A DNA stretch of 64,000 bases from JANPEZ01 sp031423155 (GCA_031423155.1 JANPEZ010000011.1:1-64000); one strand, 5' to 3'; positions 8,586-19,489 are shown, counted from the first letter of the stretch. Notes: a model not told the origin generated them from the letters alone. Numbers and translations are program-made.

Positions 8586-9344
8586 CTACCCCGACTTGCG
8601 CGGCCCGAGCACCCTTTCGAGGGCGCTGACCAGGCCTTCCATCGTGTGGGGGTTGGCGACGGCGTGGACGGTCAGGCCGTGGGCGCGGGCCTCTTTCGCC
8701 GTGACGGGTCCGATGCAGACCACCTTGGGGGAGCCCTTGACGGGGCCGAGCGCTCCGACGAATCCGCGAACCGTCGAGGCGCTGGTGAAGGTCACGGCGT
8801 CGACGCGGCCCTCCTTGAGCGCCTCGCGTGCCTCGGCCGGAAGGGAGCGAGGCATGCGCGTCCGGTAGGCGTCCACGCGCGTCGGGGTCCAGCCCTTGGC
8901 GGTCAGCGCATCCTCCAGGCCTTCGGGTGCGATGTCGGCGCGAGGACACAGAACTCGGCCGCGGCCTCGGGGGAACGCGCGTGCGAGCGCGGCCGTGGTG
9001 AACGTCGCCGGCAGAAGATCGGGGGGGCGCCGGGACCACTTGCGGAAGGCCTCGGCTGTTCCCTCGCCGATCGCCGCTACCTTGGCACGCACTTCTCTCG
9101 ACGAACCCAGCCGTTCGCGGAGCATCTCGACGGTCGCGCGGCTGGTGAGGGTTATCCACTCGAACTCACCCGCGCTCAAGTCCTTCAACGCGCGCGTCAA
9201 CGCGGCCGACTTCGCGGGGATCAGTTCGATCGCGGGTGCGATGATGGACGTTGCTCCGCGTCGGTCAAGGAGCTTGACGAGTTCAGGGGACTGGTCGGCT
9301 GGCCTGGTGACGAGAACAACCCTGCCGGCAAGGGTACGGCTCAT
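8586..9344 (-). CDS. hemD: Uroporphyrinogen-III synthase
   Basis: A 252-residue protein in the HemD fold: two alternating alpha/beta domains with the weakly conserved elements ITLTSRATVEML (domain 1), AAIGEGTAEAF and AVTFTSASTVRGF, and CIGPVTAKEARAHGL near the C-terminus, which are the usual recognisable parts of this poorly conserved family. It cyclises hydroxymethylbilane with inversion of ring D. Its start (ATG at 9344) overlaps the stop of hemC by 4 nt (ATGA), indicating translational coupling. It is not fused to a methyltransferase or a response regulator domain, which occurs in some actinobacteria. Position between hemC and hemB supports the call. Confidence 0.88.
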   Translation of the reverse strand: MSRTLAGRVVLVTRPADQSPELVKLLDRRGATSIIAPAIELIPAKSAALTRALKDLSAGEFEWITLTSRATVEMLRERLGSSREVRAKVAAIGEGTAEAFRKWSRRPPDLLPATFTTAALARAFPRGRGRVLCPRADIAPEGLEDALTAKGWTPTRVDAYRTRMPRSLPAEAREALKEGRVDAVTFTSASTVRGFVGALGPVKGSPKVVCIGPVTAKEARAHGLTVHAVANPHTMEGLVSALERVLGPRKSG

Positions 9345-10246
9345 GACTCTTCGAGTAGGTCGGCCAGGATCTTCTCGGCGCCCTCGGCCAGAAGGTCCTT
9401 GGTCACGGCGGCTGCCGCGGCCTCTGCTGTGGAGCGAGCCGCCTCTGCTCGGAACAGGCGATCACCGTCGGCGGTCGCGACGACCGCGACCAGATGCACG
9501 CCGCCCTCCTCGTCTACGGTGGCGTACGCGCCCAGCGGGAGTGCGCATCCTCCACCGAGGCGCCACATGACGGAGCGCTCGGCCTCAAGGGCGGTGTGGC
9601 TGTCGCGGTGGTCGATGGATGCGAGAACCGAGCGGACATCCTCGTCGTCGTCGCGACATTGGACGGCGAGCGCCCCTTGGCCCGGCGCGGGGACCATCTG
9701 CTCCAGGGTCAGCTCGGTCGCGTGAGCCGGCGCCAGCCCCAGCCGGGCCAGTCCCGCGGAGGCCAGGACAGCGGCGTCGATGTCGCCCTCTTCAACCCTG
9801 CGCAGCCTCGTGCCGACGTTGCCGCGCAGATCGACCACGGTTACGGCCGGAAAGGCCCGCAGGATCTGGGCGCGACGGCGAGGACTCGAGGTACCGACCC
9901 GGGATCCGTCCGGGAGCGAGGGTCCTCTAGTGATCAAGACATCGTGCGGGTTCTCCCTGAGGGGCACTGCCGCGATCGTGTACCCCTCATCGTCCTCGGC
10001 CGGCAGGTCTTTGGCCGAGTGGACCGCAAGGTCGATCGCGCCGTTGTCGAGGGCGTCCAAGATCGTGTCGATGAACAGCCCTTTCAGCCCCTGAGGTGAC
10101 CCAGATGAGGAGGCGCCCTCGTCTCCGGAGGTGGTCATAGGAACCAGCTCGGTCTGAACGTCTTGGGCCGCAAGGAGTCTGGCGACCTCTTCGGCCTGGA
10201 CGATAGCCAGAGGCGAGCGGCGAGTTCCGATCCGGAGCACGCGCAC
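9341..10246 (-). CDS. hemC: Hydroxymethylbilane synthase (porphobilinogen deaminase)
   Basis: A 301-residue enzyme that polymerises four porphobilinogens. It begins with GTG at 10246 and the family start RIGTRRSPLAIVQAEEV. VHSAKDLP carries the catalytic Asp (D80), GTSSPRRRAQ and DLRGNVGTRL hold the substrate-binding arginines, and GGGCALPLGAY carries the dipyrromethane-binding Cys (C234). Length and motif order are normal. Only 2 nt separate it from the hemA stop, and it overlaps hemD by 4 nt, so hemA-hemC-hemD is a tight operon. Confidence 0.95.
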   Translation of the reverse strand: MRVLRIGTRRSPLAIVQAEEVARLLAAQDVQTELVPMTTSGDEGASSSGSPQGLKGLFIDTILDALDNGAIDLAVHSAKDLPAEDDEGYTIAAVPLRENPHDVLITRGPSLPDGSRVGTSSPRRRAQILRAFPAVTVVDLRGNVGTRLRRVEEGDIDAAVLASAGLARLGLAPAHATELTLEQMVPAPGQGALAVQCRDDDEDVRSVLASIDHRDSHTALEAERSVMWRLGGGCALPLGAYATVDEEGGVHLVAVVATADGDRLFRAEAARSTAEAAAAAVTKDLLAEGAEKILADLLEES

Positions 10247-10248
10247 CG

Positions 10249-11520
10249 TCAGTCTTCGAGTTCGATGCCGAGCAGTTCGGCCAGCAGCTTGGCGTGTGCG
10301 CGATCCGTTCCCGGTGTCGAGCGTTCCTTCAGTTCGACGATCGGGTCGTGCAGCAGCTTGGCCACTATGCCTCGGGCCAATCCCTCGACGGCCTCTCTTT
10401 CCTCCGGGCTGAGATCTGCAAGCCGGGAGGAGTAGCGATCGAGCTCGGCCCGCATGATCTCATCACCGCGAGAGTAGAGCGCCCGGATGACCGGAGCGAG
10501 TGCGTCGGAGCGACGGCGGGTCACGTACCGGTGGACCTCCTCGGCGACGATCCCGTGGGCTTTCGAGATCTCCTCGGTCATCGCTTCGTCCTGTTCGGCG
10601 AGCCTATCGCGGAGTCCGTTTATGTCGATGAGGCTGACACCCTCGACGTCGCCGGCGCCGGGATCAACATCTCTGGGAACGGCGAGGTCCAGAAGTACCA
10701 GGGGACGCCCTCGCCGGCTCGCCGCTGCACTCGCGACGACCCCGGAGCCGATCACCGTTCCGGCGGCGCCGGTGGCGCTCACGACGAGATCGGCGTGGTT
10801 CAAAGCCTCGGGCAACGCGTCCAGATCGCCGTGCTCGGCGTTCGTCCTGTCGGCCAGGGCGCGGGCATGTTCGAGCGACCGGTTGAGGATCCTCACGGGA
10901 CCGACCCCTCGCAGGCGCAGGTGTTTGACCGTGAGTGCGGCCATCTGTCCCGCGCCGACGACCAGGACATCGCTACCGGCCAGGCCTCCCAGCTTCTCTG
11001 CTGCCAGGTCGGCCCCCAGCGAGATGAACGCGTCCGGCGCCGCTCCTACACCCGTCTCCGTGCGCACCCGTCGCCCGGTTCTGGAGGCGGCGTGGAAGAG
11101 TCCGATCATGGCCGAGCCCGCGGCGCCTTCGCTCTCGGCGCGCTTCAGGGCCTCGCGCACCTGCGAGCCGATCTGCGTCTCGCCCAGAACCATCGAATCA
11201 AGGCCCGCGGCGACCGCGAAGAGGTGGTCGGCCGCGTCGTTCTCGAAGTGCGAATAGAGCGGTTCGGCCAGAGACTCGGCATCGACCTCGCGGGCCTCCG
11301 CGAGCAGACGCTTCAGCGCCATGAAACCGCCGTGGTAGCTCGAGACCCCGGCGTAGATCTCGACCCTGTTGCAGGTCGACAGGATCACCGCCTCATCGAT
11401 GCCCGGCTCGTCCAGAGCGCGCCGATAGGCCTTCGCGAGGTCGTCGTCGGTGAAGCTGAGCCGCTCGAGCAGCTCGATGGGGGCGCGACGGAAGGAGACT
11501 CCAAGGGCGAGGACCGGCAC
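10249..11520 (-). CDS. hemA: Glutamyl-tRNA reductase
   Basis: A 423-residue enzyme, NADPH-dependent, reducing glutamyl-tRNA to glutamate-1-semialdehyde and committing the cell to the C5 heme route. Motifs: LGVSFRRAPIELLE at the N-terminus, STCNRVEIY with the thioester-forming Cys (C50), HLFAVAAGLDSMVLGETQI, the NADPH site DVLVVGAGQMA and a C-terminal helical dimerisation domain. The GTG at 11520 is first in the operon. An 82-nt region separates it from the divergent DmpA-type peptidase and should contain both promoters; a minus-strand TAGGCT about 9 nt before the GTG is a weak leaderless candidate. Confidence 0.95.
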   Translation of the reverse strand: MPVLALGVSFRRAPIELLERLSFTDDDLAKAYRRALDEPGIDEAVILSTCNRVEIYAGVSSYHGGFMALKRLLAEAREVDAESLAEPLYSHFENDAADHLFAVAAGLDSMVLGETQIGSQVREALKRAESEGAAGSAMIGLFHAASRTGRRVRTETGVGAAPDAFISLGADLAAEKLGGLAGSDVLVVGAGQMAALTVKHLRLRGVGPVRILNRSLEHARALADRTNAEHGDLDALPEALNHADLVVSATGAAGTVIGSGVVASAAASRRGRPLVLLDLAVPRDVDPGAGDVEGVSLIDINGLRDRLAEQDEAMTEEISKAHGIVAEEVHRYVTRRRSDALAPVIRALYSRGDEIMRAELDRYSSRLADLSPEEREAVEGLARGIVAKLLHDPIVELKERSTPGTDRAHAKLLAELLGIELED

Positions 11521-11602
11521 TGTTCGCCAAGCCTAGCAAGAGCGAGCCTGGAACTCTTCCTCCGGTAGCATCCGTGCGGTCTAACGAGTGTGGAGGTATC
11601 GG

Positions 11603-12682
11603 TTGCGAGCCAAGGAACACGGGATCCGGATCGGGAGGGGCGCCCCCGGTCCCTTGAACGCGATCACGGATGTTGATGGAGTCAGGGTCGGCCACAGGAC
11701 CGTCATCCGCGGCGCGGACGGGGATCCCCATGCGGTTCGGACGGGGGTTACCGCGATCTTCCCTCATGGAGGGTGGCCTTGGGACGAGTCCGTTTACGTG
11801 GGGACACACATCCTCAACGGGTACGGCGAGATGATCGGCATCAATCAGATGCGCGAGTGGGGGATCCTGTCCAGTCCTATAGTCCTGACGTCTTCGCAGC
11901 AGATCGGTAGGGCCTACGACGCAACGGTTCGCTGGATCGCCTCGGTCGACCCCGATGCAGCTCGAGAGATCATGCCCGTCGTCACCGAGTGCGACGACTC
12001 GTTCCTAAGCGACATCCTTTCCTTCCCGCTCTCCGATGAAGACGTTGCGGCGGCGTTGGATGCCGCCGGCGGTGGGACGCTCGAAGAAGGGTCGGTCGGC
12101 TCAGGTACCGGGATGCAGGCCTTCGACTTCAAAGGAGGGATCGGCACCGCCTCGCGTGTCATCGAGGAGGCGGGCTACACGATCGGCGTTCTCGTGATGA
12201 CGAATCACGGCGACCGGCCCGGGCTGCTGATCGACGGAGTTCGGGTCGGCGAGCAGATAACCGATCTGATGCCGATAGAGCATTCCGAAGGATCGTGTGT
12301 GGTCGTCGTCGCGACCGATGCGCCCCTGTTGCCCCACCAACTCAGCCGGCTCGCGCAACGGGCCGGGATGGGGCTGGCACGGGGCGGTTCCACGGCCTCC
12401 AACGGCAGCGGCGAGCAGATGATCGCGTTCTCGACGGCGAACCGCATGCCGCGAGCCCCACAGGCGCTGACGAACGTAGATGTCGTAGCCGATGGCTCGA
12501 GTCGTCCGCCCTGGATACTGTCGTCGCTCTTCGAGGCGACCATCGAGGCGACCGAGGAGGCCGTCGTCAACGCCCTCTTCGCCGCCGATACCGTCGTCGG
12601 GCGCGACGGGAACGCGCTGTACGCCCTGCCGGTGGAGCGGGCACTGGCGGCCCTGGATGCGGCGGGTCGGCTCAGCAAGTAG
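11603..12682 (+). CDS. P1 (S58) family aminopeptidase, DmpA-like
   Basis: A 359-residue N-terminal-nucleophile hydrolase related to DmpA (L-aminopeptidase/D-amidase) and beta-peptidyl aminopeptidases. The start is the TTG at 11603: GGAGG at 11592-11596 is well spaced for it, and the protein then begins AKEHGIRIG. The family order is visible: NAITDVDGVRVGH, then GSVGSGTGM, and MGLARGGSTASNGSGE, where family members self-cleave before a Ser to expose the nucleophile; the Ser of GG-ST is the likely residue. Such enzymes trim small peptides or amides. It is convergent with the M20 dipeptidase gene (11 nt between the stops), next to a peptide importer, which suggests a shared role in peptide use. 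Confidence 0.85.
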   Translation: MRAKEHGIRIGRGAPGPLNAITDVDGVRVGHRTVIRGADGDPHAVRTGVTAIFPHGGWPWDESVYVGTHILNGYGEMIGINQMREWGILSSPIVLTSSQQIGRAYDATVRWIASVDPDAAREIMPVVTECDDSFLSDILSFPLSDEDVAAALDAAGGGTLEEGSVGSGTGMQAFDFKGGIGTASRVIEEAGYTIGVLVMTNHGDRPGLLIDGVRVGEQITDLMPIEHSEGSCVVVVATDAPLLPHQLSRLAQRAGMGLARGGSTASNGSGEQMIAFSTANRMPRAPQALTNVDVVADGSSRPPWILSSLFEATIEATEEAVVNALFAADTVVGRDGNALYALPVERALAALDAAGRLSK

Positions 12683-12693
12683 CTCTCCGAAGG

Positions 12694-13854
12694 TCAACCG
12701 AGGCAGAACGATCGAGCGGCCTTCTCGACGATCCGCGCCAAGCTTGTGAGCTCGGGGATGGACGCCCACTCGTCTGGGGCATGGAAGTTTCCTCCGGCAG
12801 AGCCGATGAGCACCGTAGGGATCCCGGCGGCCTGCATCAGGGCGGCGTCGGTCCACGCGTTCAGTCCGGACGGATGGAACGGGGTTCCGATCTCGGCGGT
12901 GGCCGCTGAGTCCAGCGCCTCGAGGAGCGGCTCGTAGCCTTGCCCGACGAAGGGGTCGCGATCGAGCTTCACGTCGACCTCGGCTGAGAACCCGGGAAGG
13001 GTGTCGGCGAGTTCGGCGAAGATCGACTCGATCTCGCGGACACGATCGCTGAGGTGCTCCCCGGGTTGCGTCCCGATCTCGATACCGAGAACGGCGCGAG
13101 ATGGGTAGGTCGCGTAATCGGTCCCCGCGTGCAGCGTTCCCGTGTGGAAGACGGTCTTGCCGTTCGCACTTCCGGAAGTCTTCGCAAAGACCTCTCGGTC
13201 GAGGCGGTCGAGGCGGCGCACTACCTCGGCCATGTGCACGATCGCGTCGATGCCATCCTGCGGCGCGGAGCCGTGGGCCGCCTTTCCGTGCACGATGACG
13301 TCGATCCATGCGAACCCCTGATGTTCCACGACTACCTCGGGCAGCGCGTGGGGTTCGATGACGATCGCAGCATCCATCGTGTGCCGCTTGACCAGATCCT
13401 CCGTGCCGATCGAGATGCCCTCCTCGTCCGCGACACAGGCCAGGAGCACGTCGCCTCGCAGTGGGCTGCCGGACTCGGCAAGAGCGCGTAACGCGAGAAG
13501 CCCTGCGACGCAGCCGCTCTTGTCGTCGGCGACTCCCAGGCCGATCATGCGGTCGCCGTCGATGACCGGCTCGAGCGCTCTGTCGGCCCAGTTCGCGTAG
13601 CCGACGGTGTCGGCGTGCGCGTTGATCCCCAGCGTCGGGCCGCCGCCGGTGCCGTGGAGCCGCGCGATCAGGTTCACGCGTCCGGGCTGGATCTCATCGA
13701 TGGTCACGTCGACGGGTAGGTCGGAGAGCCATGTCGTCATGGCATCGGCGATCGGACGTTCGCCACTACCGCCCGGAACCAACCAGGGGGTGACCGACTC
13801 GATCCGAACCAGATCGCTCAGAAGGGTGACGACGGCGTCATCGGTGATGGTCAT
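12694..13854 (-). CDS. M20-family dipeptidase/deacylase
   Basis: A 386-residue zinc hydrolase of the ArgE/DapE/ACY1 group. Metal and catalytic motifs: NAHADTVGY (metal His and catalytic Asp), GLGVADDKSG (bridging Asp), ACVADEEGIS (catalytic Glu-Glu) and IEPHALPE; the lid domain lies between about 180 and 290, and the last metal His is in NFHAPDEW. The start at 13854 overlaps the stop of the upstream ABC ATPase by 4 nt (ATGA), so it is the last gene of the peptide transporter operon. Hydrolysis of imported di- or oligopeptides is the natural reading; a deacylase of acyl amino acids cannot be excluded. Confidence 0.88.
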   Translation of the reverse strand: MTITDDAVVTLLSDLVRIESVTPWLVPGGSGERPIADAMTTWLSDLPVDVTIDEIQPGRVNLIARLHGTGGGPTLGINAHADTVGYANWADRALEPVIDGDRMIGLGVADDKSGCVAGLLALRALAESGSPLRGDVLLACVADEEGISIGTEDLVKRHTMDAAIVIEPHALPEVVVEHQGFAWIDVIVHGKAAHGSAPQDGIDAIVHMAEVVRRLDRLDREVFAKTSGSANGKTVFHTGTLHAGTDYATYPSRAVLGIEIGTQPGEHLSDRVREIESIFAELADTLPGFSAEVDVKLDRDPFVGQGYEPLLEALDSAATAEIGTPFHPSGLNAWTDAALMQAAGIPTVLIGSAGGNFHAPDEWASIPELTSLARIVEKAARSFCLG

Positions 13855-14845
13855 GAAATGGTCCCTCCAGGTTCGACGAGTGGGAAGTGGCAGGCGACGC
13901 CGTGCGGTTGCGTGGAAACAGCCGGGTCCTGCGTCGTGCAGATCTCCGGCCTTCCGAGCGCCTCGAACCGCCAACACCGGGGGTGGAACCTGCAGCCGGA
14001 TGGAACGCTCCGGGCCGACGGCGTCTCGCCGGCCAGGACGATCTGCTCGGAGGCCGCACCGGCTTCCGGCACCGGGATAACCGAGACGAGTGCCTTGGTG
14101 TAAGGGTGCTGAGGGTCGGCGATCACCTCCGCGGACGGTCCGATCTCGACTATCCGTCCGAGATAGACGACCGCGATCCTGTCTGCGACGACCCATGCGA
14201 GCGACAGGTCGTGGGTGATGAACAAGCACGACACGCCCCGGCGATCGCGCAGGTCCAGCATCAGTCGGAGGATCCCTGCGCGCAGGGACACGTCGAGCAT
14301 CGACGCGGGCTCGTCGGCAACGATGACATCGGGCTCCAGGACCATCGCCGCCGCGATCGCCACACGTTGCCGTTGCCCCCCTGACAGGTGGTGCGGATGG
14401 CGCCTGGAGATCTCGGCAGCCGGGTGCAAACCGGCATCGGTCAACGCGGCCATCACCACTCGACGGCGCTCCTGCTTGTCCCTGGCCCTTCTCTGGATCG
14501 CCAGTGGCTCGGCGACCAGGTCGAAGACCGTCTGCCGCGGATCCAGCGACTCGTACGGATCCTGGAACACCATCTGTATCCCGGCCCGGATGGGACGCAG
14601 CGTGCGCTCCGACAGTGAGGTGATGTCTTGGCCCCGGAACTCGATCGACCCTCCCGAGGTCGGCACCAGTCGCGTGATCGCATGCGCGATAGACGTCTTG
14701 CCGCAACCGGACTCGCCCACCAACGCGAGGATCTCGCCCTTGTGTAGATCGAACGACACTCCGTCGACGGCAAGGACCGGCTTGACCTTGCGACGCCGTG
14801 ACGCGTAGCTGACCCGCAGCTTGTTCACGCGCAGGACCGGCTCGG

Positions 14846-14849
<4 letters not shown>
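13851..14849 (-). CDS. Peptide ABC transporter ATP-binding protein (DppF/OppF type)
   Basis: A 332-residue cytoplasmic ATPase for the importer. Walker A GESGCGKTS, Q-loop in VFQDPYESLDPRQ, signature LSGGQRQR, Walker B VIVADEPASMLDVS and the H-loop LFITHDLS are all intact. The C-terminal oligopeptide-type extension includes CRFHPRC, the Cys-rich motif of this subfamily. It pairs with the DppD-type ATPase upstream; the start at 14849 overlaps that gene's stop by 4 nt. Assigned to Dpp/Opp rather than nickel transport because of its neighbours (SBP, M20 peptidase). Confidence 0.92.
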
Positions 14850-15825
<976 letters not shown>

Positions 15826-15829
<4 letters not shown>

Positions 15830-16722
15830 CGGCGTTCGCGCAATCGGGGATTCAAGATCCGGTCCAGCGTGTGCCCCGCCAGCGTGAAACCCAGAACGAC
15901 CGCCACGATCCCGAGTCCGGGCGGCAGGAAGTACCACCATGCTCCTCGTCCGACAGCGCCCGTCACGAACGCGAAGTGCAGCATCGTTCCCCACGAGATG
16001 TGCACGGGATCACCGAGCCCCAGGAACGCGAGCGTCGCCTCGGCCAGGATCGACCCCGCGATCACTAGCACCGCGTTGGCGAAGATCAGCGGCGCGACGT
16101 TCGGCAGGATGTGCCGCGTGATCATCCGCACGTGCGTCGACCCCATAGATCGAACGCGCAGCACGAACTGCCGCTCGCGGAGCGACAGGACCTGAGAGCG
16201 CACGATGCGCGCGATGGAAGGCCACCCGGTCAGACCGATCACCAGCATCAAGATCCCGAGGCTCTGCCCGAAGACCGCGGCCAGGACGATCACCAACGGG
16301 ATGGTCGGCAGCACGAGGAAGAAGTCCGTGAGCCGCATCAGAACGGCGTCGACCCATCGGCCGAAGTAGCCGGCCACGAGCCCCACGACCGACCCGATCA
16401 GGATGGAGATGATCGTGGCAACGAGCCCGACCGTCAGGGATATCTTGGCGCCCGCCAGGAATTGACGGAAGACGTCGCGGCCCAGCTCGTCGGTGCCGAG
16501 CCAGTGCGAGGACGACGGGCGGGAGAAGATCGACTCGGCCGATGCCCCGACCTTGTCCGGGTCGAAAGGGAGAACTATCGGTCCGAGTACCGCCGTCAGG
16601 AAGATGATCACCAGGAGGACCAGGCCGGTGCGGCCGATCCGGTCGCGCCATATCTCACCGAAGGTACGTTCGGTCGCTGCCCATGCCCCGGTGGGTTCCA
16701 AGGGATCTTCGGCGACGCTCAT
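15826..16722 (-). CDS. Peptide ABC transporter permease (DppC type)
   Basis: A 298-residue inner-membrane permease with an N-terminal cytoplasmic stretch, a first transmembrane helix (about 32-54), a substrate-side loop containing HWLGTDELGRDVF (DppC hallmark) and five further helices. The EAA-type coupling motif is near WPSIARIVRSQVLSLRERQFV. One base overlaps the stop of the DppB-type gene (TGATG). Partner of the 16722-17693 permease. Confidence 0.92.
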
Positions 16723-17693
16723 CAGGACTCACGCACCCGGGGGTCGAGCCGTCGGTACAGCAGATCGCTCAGGAAGTTGGCGAGGATCACCGTCAGCGCG
16801 AACATGAGGAAACACGCTTCCAGGACCGGGTAGTCGCGCCGAAGGACCGCCTCGTAGGTCAGTTCGCCCATCCCCGGCCAGGAGAAGACGGTCTCAACCT
16901 GGATCGCGCCACCGACCACGAGCCCGATGTACAGCGCCGACGTAGTGACGACCGGAAGCATCGCGTTCCGCATCCCGTGCTTCCAGACGACGCGTCTGCG
17001 CGGATTCCCTTTGGCCCTAGCGGTCGTGATGAAGTCCTCCGTCAGCACGTCGACGAGCGAACTTCGAGTGATCAGCACGAACTGCCCGATGTCGACGAGC
17101 ACCAACGTCAGCGTCGGTAGCACCAGATGGCGGGCAACATCGTGGGCCGGCCCGAACGCCGACGTATAGGTCGCTCCGGCATCGGAGATCCCCGAGATCG
17201 GCAAGATCTGGAACCAAACGCCGAACGCGAACACGAGCAGCAATCCGACCCAGAACGTCGGCATGCTCCACAGCATCAAAGAGCCGAACACCGTCGCCGA
17301 ATCCAGACGCGAGCCGCGCCTGGAAGCGGCAGTGGCTCCCAAGATCACGCCGAGGACGACGACGACCAGCGTCGCGGCGCCCACGAGCAGGATCGTGTTG
17401 CCCAGTCGCTGCACGACGATGTCGGCCACCGGCCGCCGGTACGTAAGCGAGAACCCCATATCGCCGTGAAGCAGACCCCTGAGGTAGATCCAGAACTGCG
17501 CCAACAGGGGCTTGTCCAGGCCGAAGATCCGGCGGAGTTGATCGGCCGCCTCCGGGGTGAGGTGTCCCGACCGCGCGTACAGCTGGATCGGATCACCCGG
17601 GAGCACCCGGAACAGCAGGAAGTTGAACGTCACAACGCCCAGGAGGGTGAAGAAGAGCTGGCCCAGCTTCCTGCCGATGAACGGCAGCCGCAC
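16722..17693 (-). CDS. Peptide ABC transporter permease (DppB type)
   Basis: A 323-residue inner-membrane permease starting with GTG at 17693. The N-terminal helix FFTLLGVVTFNFLLFRVLPGDP is characteristic of DppB/OppB, followed by a long outside loop and five further helices. The cytoplasmic EAA loop is around RSSLVDVLTEDFITTARAKG. It follows the binding-protein gene after 25 nt and overlaps the next permease, so the genes are one transcript. Confidence 0.92.
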   Translation of the reverse strand: MRLPFIGRKLGQLFFTLLGVVTFNFLLFRVLPGDPIQLYARSGHLTPEAADQLRRIFGLDKPLLAQFWIYLRGLLHGDMGFSLTYRRPVADIVVQRLGNTILLVGAATLVVVVLGVILGATAASRRGSRLDSATVFGSLMLWSMPTFWVGLLLVFAFGVWFQILPISGISDAGATYTSAFGPAHDVARHLVLPTLTLVLVDIGQFVLITRSSLVDVLTEDFITTARAKGNPRRRVVWKHGMRNAMLPVVTTSALYIGLVVGGAIQVETVFSWPGMGELTYEAVLRRDYPVLEACFLMFALTVILANFLSDLLYRRLDPRVRES

Positions 17694-17718
17694 CGCGGCC
17701 CTCAGTCTTCCCGGACGG

Positions 17719-19398
17719 TCACGCCGGCGTCGCGTTCAAGTAGTTGGATCGCGTGAGGTTGAAGACGATCCCGCCTGGCGTCTCGGTCAGACCCGTCCAC
17801 ACGTCGGTGCGGTAGGCCTGCAGCTTGTCCTGATACCACATCACTATGTACGCGCAATCGTCGTAGAAGATCTGCTGCATCTCGTGAACGAGCTCCAACC
17901 GCTTGGCCGTGTCCAGCTCGGTCGCCTGCTGATCGTAGAGGGCATCGTAGGTCGGGTTCGCGTAGAAGATGTCGTTGTTGCCGCCGATCTGGCTGGTCAG
18001 CGGGACGCCGAGCAGGTAATTGGGGTCGTTGACCCCCGAGTCCCATCCCCAAACGAAGATGTCCCAGTCGGGAGGCTCGTTGTAGACGAGCGACCCGAGC
18101 GTGTTCTCATCCATCGTCGCGAGGTTCAGTTTGATGCCGACGGCCTCCGCGGCGCTGGCGAACAGCTGCGCTGCTCGAACGTCGACGGTCGTCGACTCGA
18201 TCGCGATGAGGCGGAACTCGAGGCGCTCGCCGCCCTTCTCGCGGATCCCGTCGGCACCCGGCGCATAGCCGGCTGCATCCAGGAGCGCGTTCGCCTTCTC
18301 GGCGTTGGCATCGAGCGCTGCGTCGGCCGGTACCTGCAGCTGGAAATCACCCATCGCCGGCGGCAACAGCACGCTGCCGGGCAGGCCGTGTCCGGCCAGT
18401 GCGATCTGGACCAACTGGTTGCGGTCCACGGCCAGGCTGAGGGCCTGACGCACGTCCCGATCCAGGAGCAACGGATTCCCCTTCGACTGCGGATCGGCGG
18501 AAACGTTTATGCCGATGTGATGGAAGGAGAAGCCCGGCAGCGAAACCGGCTTGACGTCTCCATCGGTCGGGATGCCGTCCCAGATCGTTGGCGGCACCTC
18601 CGGGATGATGTCAACTTCGCCGGCTTGCAGGCCTTGGGCCATGACGTCCTCGTTCGAATACAGGACCCATATCACCGAGGAAGGGCCTGGCGCTTCGCCC
18701 CAGAAGTCCGGGTTACGATCCACCGAGATCGTCTGCCCCCGCTTCCACGAGCCGAGGGTGAACGGCCCGGTCCCGACCGGAGAGTCGTTGGCGAACTTCT
18801 GGATGTCCTCGAAGGAGATGTCCTTCCAGATGTGCTGCGGCAGGATCGGGATGGCAAGGCTCGGATCGAACGCCTGCGGCCTCTCGAACGTGATGACGAC
18901 CGTGCTCGGGTCGGTCGCCGTCACGTCCGTCATGTCGGTGAGCCACTGGGCGTACTGCGAGTGACCCTTGTCGGCGATGAGCGAGAACGTGAAGACGACA
19001 TCGTCGGCCGTGAAGGGCGTGCCGTCGTGCCAGGTCACGCCCGAGCGCAGCGAGTAGGTGATCGTCGTGCCGTCCGCCGCCGTCGACTCCGCCAGGCTGG
19101 GCTGGATATTCAGGTCGGCGTCGTAGTCGTTGAGCTTGTCGTAGATGAGCTGAAGGACCTCGTTGGCCTCGGTGGAGTAGGAGGTCAGCGGGTTCAAGGT
19201 GTCGGGTTCGGAGGACCATCCGATCCGAAGCGTCGCGGTGGTGGCGCCCCCCGGCCCGGTCGGTGTCGGGTTCTCAGCGGCCTTGGTGCAGGCGGCCAGG
19301 ATGGCCGGCAGGCCTCCGGCAACGATCACCGTTCCGGCCGACCTGCGCAGGAAGTCGCGCCTCGACAGCTGCCTTGCCCTGGTGGAGTGTTCCGTCAT
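17719..19398 (-). CDS. Peptide ABC transporter substrate-binding lipoprotein (SBP_bac_5)
   Basis: A 559-residue binding protein of the DppA/OppA family. The N-terminus has a Tat motif (SRRDFLRR) followed by a lipobox LAAC (Cys37), so it should be exported folded and anchored as a lipoprotein. After a Thr/Pro/Gly linker, the family body begins LRIGWSSEPDTLNPLTSY and shows YSLRSGVTWHDGTPFTADDVVF and the hinge segments of cluster C binding proteins. GGAGGAGAAGGG precedes the ATG. First gene of the operon SBP-DppB-DppC-DppD-DppF-M20. Peptides are the likely ligand; other SBP_bac_5 cargo (nickel, opines) is not excluded. Confidence 0.92.
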   Translation of the reverse strand: MTEHSTRARQLSRRDFLRRSAGTVIVAGGLPAILAACTKAAENPTPTGPGGATTATLRIGWSSEPDTLNPLTSYSTEANEVLQLIYDKLNDYDADLNIQPSLAESTAADGTTITYSLRSGVTWHDGTPFTADDVVFTFSLIADKGHSQYAQWLTDMTDVTATDPSTVVITFERPQAFDPSLAIPILPQHIWKDISFEDIQKFANDSPVGTGPFTLGSWKRGQTISVDRNPDFWGEAPGPSSVIWVLYSNEDVMAQGLQAGEVDIIPEVPPTIWDGIPTDGDVKPVSLPGFSFHHIGINVSADPQSKGNPLLLDRDVRQALSLAVDRNQLVQIALAGHGLPGSVLLPPAMGDFQLQVPADAALDANAEKANALLDAAGYAPGADGIREKGGERLEFRLIAIESTTVDVRAAQLFASAAEAVGIKLNLATMDENTLGSLVYNEPPDWDIFVWGWDSGVNDPNYLLGVPLTSQIGGNNDIFYANPTYDALYDQQATELDTAKRLELVHEMQQIFYDDCAYIVMWYQDKLQAYRTDVWTGLTETPGGIVFNLTRSNYLNATPA

Positions 19399-19489
19399 GA
19401 CCCTTCTCCTCCGTGCGCCGGGATGTGACGGCGCATTCTAGCCCCTCTCGCCCGTCGGCTCGGTCGGGTGTTTGCCTACAATCACCTGC

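Noticed and set aside
8583..8588. TAGCAT as hemB promoter
   Set aside because: It includes hemD's stop codon, so the TAG is forced; not counted as independent evidence.
17557..19428. Plus-strand frame of 623 codons opposite the peptide-binding protein
   Set aside because: Composition is Arg/Val/Gly-biased shadow; the minus-strand gene has Tat, lipobox and family motifs.
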